Source: Actinomadura livida (GTDB taxonomy: Bacteria > Actinomycetota > Actinomycetes > Streptosporangiales > Streptosporangiaceae). Taken from it: 64,000 nt of DNA. Both the position numbers and the translations under genes were made by a program. Below the pieces are notes generated by a model. That model was given only the letters and a program-made list of their open reading frames with translations. It was not told the DNA's origin and did not search any database. Below are positions 35,187 to 43,812 of the stretch, in pieces. The DNA is taken from assembly GCF_014648675.1 (NCBI RefSeq), contig NZ_BMRO01000005.1:467212-531211 (forward strand). The letters are read 5' to 3'. Position 1 is the stretch's first letter, and the number at the start of each line of letters is the position of its first letter.

Positions 35187-36911
35187 ATGACCGGGCAGGG
35201 GGAGGGGCGGCCTGGCGCCATTCACGATCGTTTGGTGGAGGCGATGAACTCCGGGGTGCTGGCCACCGACGAGCGCGGCCGGATCACGGCGTGGAACCCG
35301 CGGGCCCGGGAACTGCTCGGCTACACCCGCGACGAGGTGCTGGGCAGGCCGATGCACCGGCTTCTGCACCGGGACGCCGACGGGCACGTCCCGCCCGAGC
35401 AGGACTGCCGCCCCCTGCGCGGGCTGCGCAACGGCGTTCCCGATCACGGGGACGGCCAGCGGTTCGCCCACCGGGACGGGCGGCTGGTGATGTGCTCCTG
35501 GTCGTCCGCGCCGATCTACACCGGAGACCCGGGCCTGGCCGGGCCGGCGGACAGGGCGGTGGCCGGGCTGGTCGTCGTCTTCCAGGACGCCGCCGACCGG
35601 GTCGAGGTCGAACGCGAGCGGCGCGACCAGATGGCGCGAGTGCAGCGGGTCAACTCCCGGTTGCGGCTGGTCGCCGAGATCACGACGGTGCTGTCGTCCA
35701 CGCTGAACGAGCAGGAGGCGCTGCGGCGGCTGGTCCGGCTCGTGGTTCCCGCGCTGGGGGACTGGGCCGAGGTCGATCTGCTGGTTCGCGACGGCCGCGT
35801 CGAGCGGGTGGCCGCGACGCACCACGGACTCCCCGCCGCCGACGTCGCCGGGCTTGAGGGGCCGCTTCCGCCGCTCCCGCGCGTACCGCGCGGACCGCTG
35901 GCCCAGGTGCTGCAGGGCGGTACGTCGGTCGTGCTCGGCGGCGTGGCCTCCGTGCGTTCCGACGAACCGCTGGACGCCGCTCAGCGCGAACTCTTCCAGG
36001 TCATGGACGCCCAGAGCGCGATCATCGCCCCGCTGGCCGCCCGGGGTGAGACCTACGGCGCGCTGACGCTGGGCTACTCCCGTCCAGGCCACGGCTACGG
36101 GCCGGACGACCGGCTCGTCGTCGAGGACGTCGCGCGCCGCACCGGCCTCGTCCTGGCCAACGCCCGCCTGTACGCCGAGCAGCGCAACACCGCCGAAGCG
36201 ATGCAGCGCAACCTGCTCGCCCCTCTCCCGCAGCCGGGCGATCTGCGGCTGGAGGCACGGTACGTGCCCGCGGCGCAGGTCAGCTGGGTCGGCGGCGACT
36301 GGTACGACGCGTTCGCGCTGCCCGATGGCGCCGTCGGAGTGGTCATCGGGGACATCGTGGGCCATGACCTGCAGGCGGCGGCCCGCATGGCCCAGGTCCG
36401 CAACATGCTGCGGGCCCTGGCCTGGAACATGGCCGCGCCACCGGGCATCGCGCCGCCCAGTACCGTGCTGGCCGCCCTGGACGGCGTGATGGCCGCCGTC
36501 AGCGACGCCGACCTCGCCACCGGCGTGTTCGGCCGCGTCGAAGAAGCCTCCGGCGGGCGATGGCGCCTGCGCTGGTGCAACGCCGGCCACCCACCACCGC
36601 TCCTGATCACCGGTGACGGCGGCACGCAGTTCCTGGACGAGCACGGGGTGCTCCTCGGTGACCCCGCCCTCACCGGGACCCGCCCCGACGCCGTCCGCGC
36701 CCTTCCACCCCTGTCCACGCTGCTGCTCTACACCGATGGCCTCATCGAATCCCGGGACACCGACCTGTCCGACCGCCTCACCAGCCTCCGCCGCCACGGC
36801 TCCCATCTCGCCCAGCTTCCCCTGACCGACCTGGTCGACCAGATCCTGGAGCGCATACGGCCCAGCGGCGAGGACGACGTCGCGCTTCTCGCCCTCCGCA
36901 TCCCCGGATGA
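35187..36911 (+). CDS. PAS-GAF-PP2C (SpoIIE/RsbU) serine phosphatase
   Basis: A 574-residue signalling phosphatase. Domains in order: PAS (about 10-135, RLVEAMNSGVLATDERGRIT), GAF (about 165-325, EITTVLSSTLNEQEALRRLV to VVEDVARRTGLVLANARLYA), and a PP2C/SpoIIE catalytic domain (about 345-570) with metal-binding motifs VGGDWYDAF, GDIVGHDLQAAARMAQ, NAGHPPPLL, LLYTDGLIESR and GEDDVALLALR. No kinase domain or receiver is present. It probably dephosphorylates a STAS protein, and one is encoded divergently at 34942. ATG at 35187 follows GGAGGGATGAGG. The GAF and PAS domains would sense redox, light or ligands. Confidence 0.92.
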   Translation: MTGQGEGRPGAIHDRLVEAMNSGVLATDERGRITAWNPRARELLGYTRDEVLGRPMHRLLHRDADGHVPPEQDCRPLRGLRNGVPDHGDGQRFAHRDGRLVMCSWSSAPIYTGDPGLAGPADRAVAGLVVVFQDAADRVEVERERRDQMARVQRVNSRLRLVAEITTVLSSTLNEQEALRRLVRLVVPALGDWAEVDLLVRDGRVERVAATHHGLPAADVAGLEGPLPPLPRVPRGPLAQVLQGGTSVVLGGVASVRSDEPLDAAQRELFQVMDAQSAIIAPLAARGETYGALTLGYSRPGHGYGPDDRLVVEDVARRTGLVLANARLYAEQRNTAEAMQRNLLAPLPQPGDLRLEARYVPAAQVSWVGGDWYDAFALPDGAVGVVIGDIVGHDLQAAARMAQVRNMLRALAWNMAAPPGIAPPSTVLAALDGVMAAVSDADLATGVFGRVEEASGGRWRLRWCNAGHPPPLLITGDGGTQFLDEHGVLLGDPALTGTRPDAVRALPPLSTLLLYTDGLIESRDTDLSDRLTSLRRHGSHLAQLPLTDLVDQILERIRPSGEDDVALLALRIPG

Positions 36912-37096
36912 CGGCCACGGTCGCGCGCACACCCGGCCCACCTCGGACCGGGGCCGCGTGATGCGAGCCGTTCACGGATGAAGCCGCCTTCTGGCTGCGC
37001 CATCCCGGCGGCTCTGGGGCGCGTAGACTCCGGTCATCCGGCCAATGACGTCGTCCCGCCCGGTTGACCCGCCATACCGGCTTTCCAGGGAACGCC

Positions 37097-37468
37097 GTGC
37101 CCCTTCCGGAACGCGTCCGCTCCGACCGCCCGCTCCGACCGCTGCCCCTGACCCCTGCCGGTCCTCTGGCGATCACCGCGGTGGCGGTCATCGTCCTCAC
37201 GGTGTCGTGGAGGACCGTCACGCCGCTGTTGGCGATCACCACGGCCGCGGCCGCCCTGCTCGCCGGAGTGGTCCCGTTCGCGCTGGTGTACGGGACGAAG
37301 CCCCACCGCCGGCGTCGTGTAGCCACCAGTTGGCCGGGCCTGGGGCGGCGCCGCCGATTCCCGATGGAGCGCACGGCCCGCGCCGCCGGCCGCACCCCGG
37401 ATCATCGGGCGCAGAATATGGGCGCGGCCTTGCCGCGAAAGGCCCAAGAGAAGTGCAGCAAACGGTAA
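37097..37468 (+). CDS. Small hypothetical membrane protein
   Basis: A 123-residue frame from GTG 37097 with two likely transmembrane helices: PLAITAVAVIVLTVSW (about 22-37) and LLAITTAAAALLAGVVPFAL (about 43-62), then a basic cytoplasmic tail. I do not recognise a family. The frame's GC3 is good in the helices and poorer near the end, so the tail may be wrong. Placed between the phosphatase and the DUF5994 gene. Confidence 0.4.
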   Translation: MPLPERVRSDRPLRPLPLTPAGPLAITAVAVIVLTVSWRTVTPLLAITTAAAALLAGVVPFALVYGTKPHRRRRVATSWPGLGRRRRFPMERTARAAGRTPDHRAQNMGAALPRKAQEKCSKR

Positions 37469-37686
37469 ATGAAGTTTACCTCGGATGTGCGGAAAAATCG
37501 GCAGATCATGCGTACGATATAGCTATCTGACAAGCGGGGACGCCTGGGGATGGCTTGAGTTGTCGGTGGCCTGGAGAAGTGCTTTACGCCACCGTGGGGA
37601 TCAACGCATCGGGTCGGCCCCGTCCCTGCCGACAACGCACCCGGGGGCCGCAAGATCCGCGCCTCTCAAGAAAGGGGCGCAGACCT

Positions 37687-38139
37687 GTGGGATTCACTGC
37701 CGAACGAAGAACGGGCATCGCCTTCTCTCCGTCCATGACCCCCCGGCTGGCGATGCGGCCACGGGCCCCGGCCGACGGCGGTGGCAACGACGGTGCGGGC
37801 CGCGCGGTGCTGGACGGCGGCTGGTGGCCCCGCTCGGCCAATCCGGCCTTGGAGTTGCCCGGACTGGTCCTGGCACTTCAAGCGCGAGGCCCCGCCGACG
37901 ACCACCGTCTCATCGTGCACATCATGCTGGAGGCGGCCGGGTGGGACGTCCATCCCCGCCGGCTGCGCGTCGACGGCCCGGACGACATCCGGGAGGTGCA
38001 GCTCAGCTGGTTCGACCACCTGCCTGCCGGGCGGCTCACCGCGATCTATGCCGACGGCCGGCACGTGGACCTGTTCACACTGCCCGCCTCGACCCCCTAT
38101 GCCGAGGCCCAGGACGCCCTGGGAACGGCGGCCCGCTGA
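37687..38139 (+). CDS. DUF5994 family protein
   Basis: A 150-residue protein with the actinobacterial DUF5994 layout: PRLAMRPRAP opening, GRAVLDGGWWPRSANPALEL (about 41-60), a mid-protein WDVHPRRLRVDG-LSWFD motif, and the final LTAIYADGRHVDLFTLPAST with PYAEAQDALGTAAR. Function is unknown; the family has no catalytic signature. GTG at 37687 is chosen with AAAGGGGC upstream; ATG at 37735 is an alternative. The 218-base upstream region shows no gene. DUF5994 genes are often near stress-response genes in actinomycetes. Confidence 0.75.
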   Translation: MGFTAERRTGIAFSPSMTPRLAMRPRAPADGGGNDGAGRAVLDGGWWPRSANPALELPGLVLALQARGPADDHRLIVHIMLEAAGWDVHPRRLRVDGPDDIREVQLSWFDHLPAGRLTAIYADGRHVDLFTLPASTPYAEAQDALGTAAR

Positions 38140-38229
38140 ACGCCCGCCGACCCGCACGATCCGGCCTGGACGCGATCGACGGCGCCGGACGCCGGGAAAT
38201 CCGACGGGACGGCATGGGGAACACCTGGA

Positions 38230-38823
38230 TCATTCGTATTGGGAGCGTAGGTATTTCATCAGGGTTTTGCCGCGGGGGGAGAGGTGGTAGCCGGTTTCCA
38301 GGCTTTCGGTGAGGCCGAGGGCTTTGAGGCGGCGGACGTCGGCCTTGAAGGGGAGTTTGTCGCGGTTCAGGTGTTCGGCCAGTTCTTGGGCGCGCAGGCC
38401 GGGGTGTTCCTCGATGAGGTGGAGGACGTCGCGGGTCCAGGGGGCGCGGCGGCTGCGGGTGTCGATGGTGTCCAGGGCGGTCTTGAGGTCGGCCAGTTCC
38501 TGGTCGGTCAGGTCGGCGTTGTCGGCCAGTTCCGATTTGGGGTCGGGGCCGCCTAGGTGGAGCATGACGCGGTGGTAGCCGCCTTGCTTGGTGCTCTTGG
38601 AGAGGGCGGTTAGCAGGGCCTCGCGGTTCTTGAAGCCGGAGTGGTGGGCGTCGTCCTCGGTGATCTCCTCGGGGGTGACGGACGTGACCGAGTCGATGAC
38701 GATGATTCCCGCCCAGGTGCGCTGGGTGCTCCCCGCGCGGACCGGGGGCTCGGCCCACACCCGGAACACTCGGTTGATCCGTCCCTCTGCGATCCCCTCA
38801 AGGACCTCCCGTCTGAACAGCAT
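38230..38823 (-). CDS. Hypothetical protein with ASCH-like N-domain and winged helix
   Basis: A 197-residue protein. The N-terminal ~100 residues (LFRREVLEGIAEGRINRVFR, then VWAEPPVRAGSTQRTWAGII, IDSVTSVTPEEITEDDAHHS) look like an ASCH fold, which binds RNA or modified nucleosides: a strand, a positively charged loop, and the 'ITEDDA' turn. The C-terminal part (about 125-195) is a winged helix-like segment, LIEEHPGLRAQELAEHLNRD and DVRRLKALGLTESLETGYHL. It could couple RNA or nucleotide recognition to DNA binding. Both assignments are from pattern only. Monocistronic. Confidence 0.5.
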   Translation of the reverse strand: MLFRREVLEGIAEGRINRVFRVWAEPPVRAGSTQRTWAGIIVIDSVTSVTPEEITEDDAHHSGFKNREALLTALSKSTKQGGYHRVMLHLGGPDPKSELADNADLTDQELADLKTALDTIDTRSRRAPWTRDVLHLIEEHPGLRAQELAEHLNRDKLPFKADVRRLKALGLTESLETGYHLSPRGKTLMKYLRSQYE

Positions 38824-38898
38824 CGTTCCCCCTTGAGTGATTGACCTCTGCCTCTGCCATCTTCTTGCACCGGCCGCGTCAGGGCTCGGCTGCCGCTG

Positions 38899-39909
38899 CT
38901 ATTCACCCAGGAGGACGTTCGTGACCGTGCGTCGGCGAGTACGCGGGGTTCTCGGGGCGTGGCCCAGGCGCAGCACCATCTGGGGGTGTCCGCAGACCAG
39001 GTCACGGCGTAGCGCCGCCCGCAGGTAGGGCAGTTCCAGCGGCTGCGTGTGGAAGGCCGCGCTCACCTGCAGCGTCGCCGCGTGCAGCAGTACGTGCTGG
39101 AGGGCCTGCCCGGCCTGCACCCAGTCCACCCGCCTGTCGTCCCGGGTGGTCAGCACGGCAACCGTCCCCACGTTGCCACCGGACGGGCCGTGGTGCCGCA
39201 GCGCCCATGGCGTCCCGGCGAAGAACTCCCGGGACGGGAACTCAAGGCCGTCCGGTGACGCCGGGAAGGAGGCCGGAGTGAGACCGTCGCGGCGCCTGCT
39301 GTGCGGCGGGATCGCCCAATCCAGCAGCTCGCCGGCGGTACGGGCGTCGGAAAGCTGGATCGCCTCGGCCGCCTGGACGTGCTCGGCCAGCCGCCGCAGC
39401 TGATCCGCGCCCGAGATCAGGCGAAGGTCGGCCCCTTCGTTGCGCGCGATGCCTGCCAGGACGTTCGGCAGCAGCGGCGGCAGCGGGGTCGTCAGGAACG
39501 GTCCGCGGTGCGTGTGACGGCGCGCGATCGCCCGGTACAGCCGCTCCTCGTACGGCCGCGCCGCCGTTCTCGCGGCCCAGGTGATCCGGGCCAGCAGATC
39601 GGGGCGCCCCGGGTCGGGCAGCAGCCGGACGCGGGCGGTGAAGCCGAGGCGCCGGACGGCCAGCCGCGCGTTGAACAGGGCCGCCCCGCAGCTGATCGCC
39701 ATCTCGCGTCCGGCCGGGTCGGTGATCGGCAGCAGCCGCGTCCGGTCGGCCCGCAGTTCCAGCCCGTCGGGGCGGTCGACGAAGCCCCACGGCTGGGTGT
39801 TGTGGATGGACGGTGCCTGGATCGCGGCCCGCACGACGAAGCGTGCCGCCAGATCGGGCCTCTCGCTCGTGTCCCGGGGCTTCGCCGCGATGCGCGCCGC
39901 GTTGATCAT
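38899..39909 (-). CDS. Acg-family nitroreductase-like protein
   Basis: A 336-residue member of the Acg (alpha-crystallin-gene-adjacent, Rv2032-like) family of nitroreductase homologues that in Mycobacterium tuberculosis belong to the DosR dormancy regulon and sequester FMN. It opens with VVRAAIQAPSIHNTQPWGFV (about 25-44), includes ISCGAALFNARLAVRRLGFT, then the second half QHVLLHAATLQVSAAFHTQP and a C-terminal LRLGHAPRTPRTRRR. The catalytic cysteine-type residues of true nitroreductases are absent. ATG at 39909. It is divergent from a WS/DGAT gene, with a DosR-like box between them. Confidence 0.85.
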   Translation of the reverse strand: MINAARIAAKPRDTSERPDLAARFVVRAAIQAPSIHNTQPWGFVDRPDGLELRADRTRLLPITDPAGREMAISCGAALFNARLAVRRLGFTARVRLLPDPGRPDLLARITWAARTAARPYEERLYRAIARRHTHRGPFLTTPLPPLLPNVLAGIARNEGADLRLISGADQLRRLAEHVQAAEAIQLSDARTAGELLDWAIPPHSRRRDGLTPASFPASPDGLEFPSREFFAGTPWALRHHGPSGGNVGTVAVLTTRDDRRVDWVQAGQALQHVLLHAATLQVSAAFHTQPLELPYLRAALRRDLVCGHPQMVLRLGHAPRTPRTRRRTVTNVLLGE

Positions 39910-40024
39910 TTCGATGACCTCCCGCCGTGAGGTGTCCGGCGCTTCCAGCGTGCCGGGAAGGCGCCGAGGCGACAGCCCGCCCAAAGTCCCTTATGTCAGG
40001 ACGTTCGACCCAACGCCCCGCGCG

Positions 40025-40038
40025 AGGACCTTCGTCCC
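40025..40038. promoter_or_regulatory. DosR/DevR-like box between Acg and WS/DGAT genes
   Basis: AGGAC-CTTC-GTCCC differs from the core palindrome GGGAC-N4-GTCCC at a single base. It lies in the 212-base divergent region. It contains GGACCTTCG, shared with boxes at 43327, 47299 and 48863. Confidence 0.6.
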
Positions 40039-40121
40039 GGATGTTCCGGGCCAACGCCGGTGCGGACGACGGCCCGGGCGAGGTTGGCTGGAGACGGAAC
40101 CTCTCTTGAGGACGGTGCACG

Positions 40122-41486
40122 ATGGAACGGATGAACGCGCTGGACGCCGGCATGTTCTTCGCCGAGAACGACTCGACCCCGCTGCAGATCGGTACGGTGA
40201 CCGTCTTCCAGGGGCCGGCGCCCGAGTACCCCGAGCTGGTGCGGCACGTCTTCGCCAGGCTGCGGCTCGCCCCGCGCTGCCTCCAGCGCGTCCGGACCGT
40301 TCCGTTCCACCTCGCCCACCCCGTCTGGGTGGACGATCAGCGCTTCGCCATCGAAGACCACGTCCTGCGGGCGACGGCCCCGGAGCCCGGCGACCCGGAA
40401 GCCCTGCGAGACCTGGCCCAGGCCATCCTGAGCCGCCCCCTGGACCTCACCCGCTCCCCCTGGGAGGTGTGGCTGGTCGAAGGGCTGGCGGACGACCGCT
40501 GGGCGCTCATCGCCAAGGTGCACCACTGCATGGTGGACGGCATCGCCGGCATCGACCTCCTCGGAGCACTGTTCGACATCGACCCCGACCGGGCCCCCGC
40601 CCGTCCCCACGTGTGGATTCCCGAGCCGGAGCCGCCCGCGTGGGCCGTGCTGCGCGGCGGCATCGCGGACAGGCTGAAGGGCTTCGAGCGGCAGGCGGCC
40701 CGGCTGTTCCTGCCCGCGCTGCGCGACTCCGCCGCCGTCGCGGGCGCGATCCCCGGGTACGCGGCGCGGCTGGCCGGGTTCGGCACGTCCTCGCTCAACG
40801 GCCCGACCGGGCCCCGTCGGCGCTGGTCCCGGACCCATGCCGGGCTGGACGAGGTCGACCGCATCCGGCGCGCGTTCGGCGGGTCGGTCAACGACGTGGT
40901 GCTGGCCGCCACCGCCCGCGGGTTCCGCGACCTGCTCGACGCCCGCGGCGCCCTCGGCGGGGAGTCGGTCGTCCGCGCGATGGTGCCGGTGTCCGTGCGG
41001 TCGTCCGGCGAGCGCGGGGTCCCCTCCAACCGGGTGTCGGCGGTGCCCGTCGACCTGCCGTGCGGGGAACCCGATCCGCTGCGCCGGCTGGCGCTCGTCC
41101 GCGCGCAGATGGACGACCTGAAGAGCCGCGACCAGGCCGCCGGCCTCGACGCCTTCGTCCGGCTGCTCGGTGCCGCGCCCGGCCTGCTGGCCGCGGCCGC
41201 CCATCTGGCGCTGCGGCGCCGCCAGCCGCTGATCCACACGATCGTGACCAACGTCCCGGGCCCGCCGATCCCGCTCTATGCCATGGGGCGCCGGATGCTG
41301 GAGCTCGACCCCTACATCCCGATCGCGGCGGGCGTGCGCGTCTCGGTCGGCATCGTGTCCTACGACGGCGGCCTGGCGTTCGGGCTCACCGGCGACCACG
41401 ACGCCGTCCCCGACCTGGAGGTCCTCTCCGCGGGGATCCGCAACGGCATCGACGAGCTGCTCAAGGAGGCCGCCCAGGCCGGATGA
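40122..41486 (+). CDS. Wax ester synthase/diacylglycerol acyltransferase (WS/DGAT)
   Basis: A 454-residue acyltransferase that forms triacylglycerol or wax esters from acyl-CoA. The catalytic motif HHCMVDGIAG (HHxxxDG) is at about residues 134-143. Also visible are LDAGMFFAENDSTPLQIGTV (about 6-25), SVNDVVLAATARGFRDLL, SNRVSAVPVDLP and NVPGPPIPLYAMG (about 376-388), in the family order. ATG at 40122 follows GGACGGTGCACG. Triacylglycerol synthesis by Tgs1 is a DosR target in M. tuberculosis, and this gene shares its divergent promoter region with an Acg-like gene. Confidence 0.92.
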   Translation: MERMNALDAGMFFAENDSTPLQIGTVTVFQGPAPEYPELVRHVFARLRLAPRCLQRVRTVPFHLAHPVWVDDQRFAIEDHVLRATAPEPGDPEALRDLAQAILSRPLDLTRSPWEVWLVEGLADDRWALIAKVHHCMVDGIAGIDLLGALFDIDPDRAPARPHVWIPEPEPPAWAVLRGGIADRLKGFERQAARLFLPALRDSAAVAGAIPGYAARLAGFGTSSLNGPTGPRRRWSRTHAGLDEVDRIRRAFGGSVNDVVLAATARGFRDLLDARGALGGESVVRAMVPVSVRSSGERGVPSNRVSAVPVDLPCGEPDPLRRLALVRAQMDDLKSRDQAAGLDAFVRLLGAAPGLLAAAAHLALRRRQPLIHTIVTNVPGPPIPLYAMGRRMLELDPYIPIAAGVRVSVGIVSYDGGLAFGLTGDHDAVPDLEVLSAGIRNGIDELLKEAAQAG

Positions 41487-41490
41487 CGCG

Positions 41491-42228
41491 TCAGGCCCGG
41501 CCGAGGACGCAGAACTCGTTGCCCTCCGGGTCGGCCAGCACCGACCACGGGACCTTGCCCTGGCCGAGGTCGACGTCGGTGGCGCCGAGCGTCCGCAGCC
41601 GGGCCACCTCCGACTCCTTGGCGTCGATGGGGGCCGGCAGCAGGTCCACGTGCACGTGGTTCCACCAGGTCCGCTCGCCGGACGTGCGGAGGAACTCCAG
41701 ATACGGTCCGGTGCCATCGGTGGAACGCAGGACCGCGTGGTCGTCGGTCACCTCGTGCAGGGTCCAGTCGAGCGCCTCGTCCCAGAACCGGGCCATGGCG
41801 CGCGGATCCGCGCAGTCGACCACCACCGCGGCGATCGGCCCGGTGTCCCGGTGGGCCTCCCGGGGTTCGAGGACGCAGAACACGTTCCCCTCCGGGTCGG
41901 CCAGGACCGTCCACGGGACGTCGCCCTGCCCCACGTCGGCGGGGGTCGCGCCGAGGTCCTTCAGGCGCGCGACCAGCTCCGCCTGGTGGGCCGCCGAGGT
42001 GGTGGCGAGATCGACGTGGACGCGGTACTTCACCGTCTCGAGGTCGGGGACGGCGACGAGGTCGATGTAGAAGGCGGAGGGGTCCGGCCAGTCGGCGCCC
42101 TCGGGTTCGAGGTTGGTCACGCCGGGCGCCTCGCTGGAGATGCGCCAGCCCAGCGCGTCCGCCCAGAACCGGCCGAGGGCCGAGTCGTCGCGGGCCTTGA
42201 TGTTCACCTGTACTGGTCTCAGGGCCAT
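41491..42228 (-). CDS. Two-domain VOC (glyoxalase/bleomycin-resistance-like) protein
   Basis: A 245-residue protein of two vicinal-oxygen-chelate repeats: VQVNIKARDDSALGRFWADA to VPWTVLADPEGNVFCVLEP (about 5-115), and IAAVVVDCADPRAMARFWDE to VPWSVLADPEGNEFCVLGRA (about 122-245). Each repeat has the terminal DPEGN-FCVL motif. The metal ligands of true glyoxalases are not obvious. ATG at 42228; an ATG 12 bases upstream is possible. It ends four bases from the convergent WS/DGAT stop. Role unknown, maybe detoxification or ligand binding. Confidence 0.85.
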   Translation of the reverse strand: MALRPVQVNIKARDDSALGRFWADALGWRISSEAPGVTNLEPEGADWPDPSAFYIDLVAVPDLETVKYRVHVDLATTSAAHQAELVARLKDLGATPADVGQGDVPWTVLADPEGNVFCVLEPREAHRDTGPIAAVVVDCADPRAMARFWDEALDWTLHEVTDDHAVLRSTDGTGPYLEFLRTSGERTWWNHVHVDLLPAPIDAKESEVARLRTLGATDVDLGQGKVPWSVLADPEGNEFCVLGRA

Positions 42229-42248
42229 GCCGCCGATCATAGGTTCAC

Positions 42249-42731
42249 CTACGGGACGGGAGCGTCGTCCAGCGTGTCGAGGGAGACCTCCAGCAGCCGC
42301 GTCTGCGTCGCTTCGAGCCGTTCCACGACGAGTTCCGCGAAGCGGCGCGTCAGCTCGTAGCCCAGCGACGGGTCGACGGCGCAGAGCGTCCGCACCAGCC
42401 GCCCGTCGAACTCGATCGCCCGGACCGGGGTCTGCGCGAAGGCGCCGAACCGCCACCGGTGCGGGCGGAACAGCCAGGACCAGCCCAGCGCGGAGCCCGG
42501 CCCGAAGGTGCCGACGACGACCGGCCCGCGGCCGGGCGGGTGCAGGTCCAGCGCCACGGTCCCGTCCTGGACGAGCCAGAACCGCTCCGCCGGGTCGGAC
42601 TCGTTGACGATGCGCCGCCCCGCCGGGAACCCGGTGCGGCGGGCCGCCCTGGCCAGCCCGGTCAGGTCGGCACGGCGCATCCCGCTCAGGAACGGTTCGC
42701 GGGCCATTTCGTCCGCTGTCACCACGCTCAT
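42249..42731 (-). CDS. Cyclic nucleotide-binding (CNMP/Crp-like) domain protein
   Basis: A 160-residue protein with a single CNB jelly-roll (about 25-115): FPAGRRIVNESDPAERFWLV, VVVGTFGPGSALGWSWLFRP and RWRFGAFAQTPVRAIEFDGR, followed by helix CAVDPSLGYELTRRFAELVV and a long C-helix. No helix-turn-helix follows, so it is not a full Crp regulator. Similar stand-alone CNB proteins lie near DosR-like genes in actinomycetes and may bind cAMP or sense redox. ATG at 42731 follows GGAGGGAG. It reads in the same direction as OsmC (43256), 111 bases downstream of it. Confidence 0.82.
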   Translation of the reverse strand: MSVVTADEMAREPFLSGMRRADLTGLARAARRTGFPAGRRIVNESDPAERFWLVQDGTVALDLHPPGRGPVVVGTFGPGSALGWSWLFRPHRWRFGAFAQTPVRAIEFDGRLVRTLCAVDPSLGYELTRRFAELVVERLEATQTRLLEVSLDTLDDAPVP

Positions 42732-42842
42732 CGACTCACTCCCTCCCTCCGTCCGGCCCGTTGCGGCCGGACCCGGCGGACCGTCGGCGGCCTCGGACGA
42801 CCGCACGCCACGGCTCATGACGGCCTCCTGCCTCCGACGTGG

Positions 42843-43256
42843 TCACGCGGCCTGGGCCGGGCTTTCGATCTCCAGGCCGATCCGCGGGGCGTCGAGGATG
42901 GAGTTGTGGACGGTGCACGCCTCCACGACCCGCCGCAGCTCCTCGGTCTTCCCGGCCGGCAGCGCGATGGGCGGACGCACCCGCAGCCCGATCCGGGACA
43001 CCCGCGCCGGGCCGGTCGCGCTCATGGCGAAGTCGGCGGTGACCTCCAGCCCGTCCGCCGGAAGGCCCTGCCGCACCAGGTACCGCCGCGCGTAGTGCGC
43101 CGCGCAGGCGGCCAGGGACGCCACGAACAGCTCGACCGGCGTGGGGCCGGCGTCCGTGCCGCCCGCGAAGTACGGCTGGTCCACGTGGATCACGTGGCCC
43201 CGGGCCAGCACGGCGAAGGCGTCGTTCTCTCGGTGGATGACCGTCATCTGGCTCAT
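42843..43256 (-). CDS. OsmC/Ohr family peroxiredoxin-like protein
   Basis: A 137-residue thiol peroxidase-type protein. The catalytic cysteines are in SLAACAAHYARRYLVRQGLP (about 48-67) and VVEACTVHNSILDAPRIGLE (about 112-131), as in OsmC/YhfA-like proteins that reduce organic hydroperoxides. The N-terminal sheet is VIHRENDAFAVLARGHVIHV. ATG at 43256 follows AGGTGCCGCG. Its promoter region carries a DosR-like box (43327-43340) and lies back to back with the CstR operator, so it may respond to both hypoxia/redox and reactive sulfur. Confidence 0.9.
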   Translation of the reverse strand: MSQMTVIHRENDAFAVLARGHVIHVDQPYFAGGTDAGPTPVELFVASLAACAAHYARRYLVRQGLPADGLEVTADFAMSATGPARVSRIGLRVRPPIALPAGKTEELRRVVEACTVHNSILDAPRIGLEIESPAQAA

Positions 43257-43326
43257 CGCGGCACCTCCGGTGCGTGCCGAACTTCCTTCTCGCCTCCAGC
43301 CTCCGCCATGCGGAACCCGCGGTTAA

Positions 43327-43340
43327 GAGCCGAAGGTCCC
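43327..43340. promoter_or_regulatory. DosR/DevR-like box upstream of osmC and cstR
   Basis: GAGCC-GAAG-GTCCC, whose complement is GGGAC-CTTC-GGCTC, sits 71 bases upstream of the OsmC gene. It shares GGACCTTCG with the boxes at 40025, 47299 and 48863. Confidence 0.5.
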
Positions 43341-43417
43341 GTCGCGAGGGGGCGACAGGCCGTCGGACGAGGGGCCGGCGCCCCGGTCGTCGTGTGACGG
43401 GCTTCACGCACGGCGAC

Positions 43418-43433
43418 ATACCCCTGGGGGTAT
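43418..43433. promoter_or_regulatory. CstR/CsoR-type operator upstream of cstR
   Basis: ATACCCCT-GGGGGTAT is a near-perfect palindrome (7 of 8 per arm) ending 22 bases before the regulator's start codon. G-tract palindromes flanked by ATA/TAT are the known operator type of CsoR-family repressors, including CstR. Confidence 0.85.
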
Positions 43434-43455
43434 AGTCCGGAGTGGAGGTGCACGA

Positions 43456-43737
43456 GTGGAGAACAATCTGGAGATGGACGCCACCGTCCTCGCCGACGCG
43501 CTCACCCGGCTCCGGCGGGCGCACGGCCAGCTGGGCGGGGTGATCTCGATGATCGAGAACGCCGAGGACTGCGAGCGGGTGCTGACGCAGCTCGCGGCCG
43601 TGTCCAAGGCGATCGACCGCGCCGGCTACAAGATCATTTCGACCGGGCTGCAGCACTGCCAGGCGGCGGCCCAGCGCGGCGAGAAGCCCCCGATCAGCGC
43701 CGAACGGCTGGAGAAGCTGTTCCTGGCGCTCTCCTGA
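43456..43737 (+). CDS. cstR: CsoR-family persulfide sensor, CstR-like
   Basis: A 93-residue all-helical repressor of the CsoR family. The first ligand Cys is in NAEDCERVLTQLAAVSKAID (about Cys36) and the second in ISTGLQHCQAA (about Cys69). In copper-sensing CsoR a His lies four residues before the second Cys; here that position is Gly, so only the two cysteines remain, the pattern of persulfide-sensing CstR. Downstream genes are a persulfide dioxygenase-rhodanese, a membrane rhodanese and a TauE-type exporter, the usual CstR targets, and matching operators precede this gene and the dioxygenase gene. GTG start at 43456. Confidence 0.88.
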   Translation: MENNLEMDATVLADALTRLRRAHGQLGGVISMIENAEDCERVLTQLAAVSKAIDRAGYKIISTGLQHCQAAAQRGEKPPISAERLEKLFLALS

Positions 43738-43753
43738 CCTCCGGCACTTCCCG

Positions 43754-43777
43754 GCCCCTCGCCTCCGGGTGAGGGGC
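43754..43777 (+). terminator. Hairpin after cstR
   Basis: GCCCCTC (43754-43760) and GAGGGGC (43771-43777) pair perfectly with a 10-base loop, between cstR and the next operator. It may uncouple cstR from the persulfide dioxygenase gene. Confidence 0.45.
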
Positions 43778-43812
43778 GGCCAACCCACCATGCGCATTCT
43801 TGTGTCCTCAGG

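Noticed and set aside
37469..37686. Small gene in the gap upstream of the DUF5994 gene
   Set aside because: AT-richer sequence with scattered stops in all frames; more likely a promoter region.
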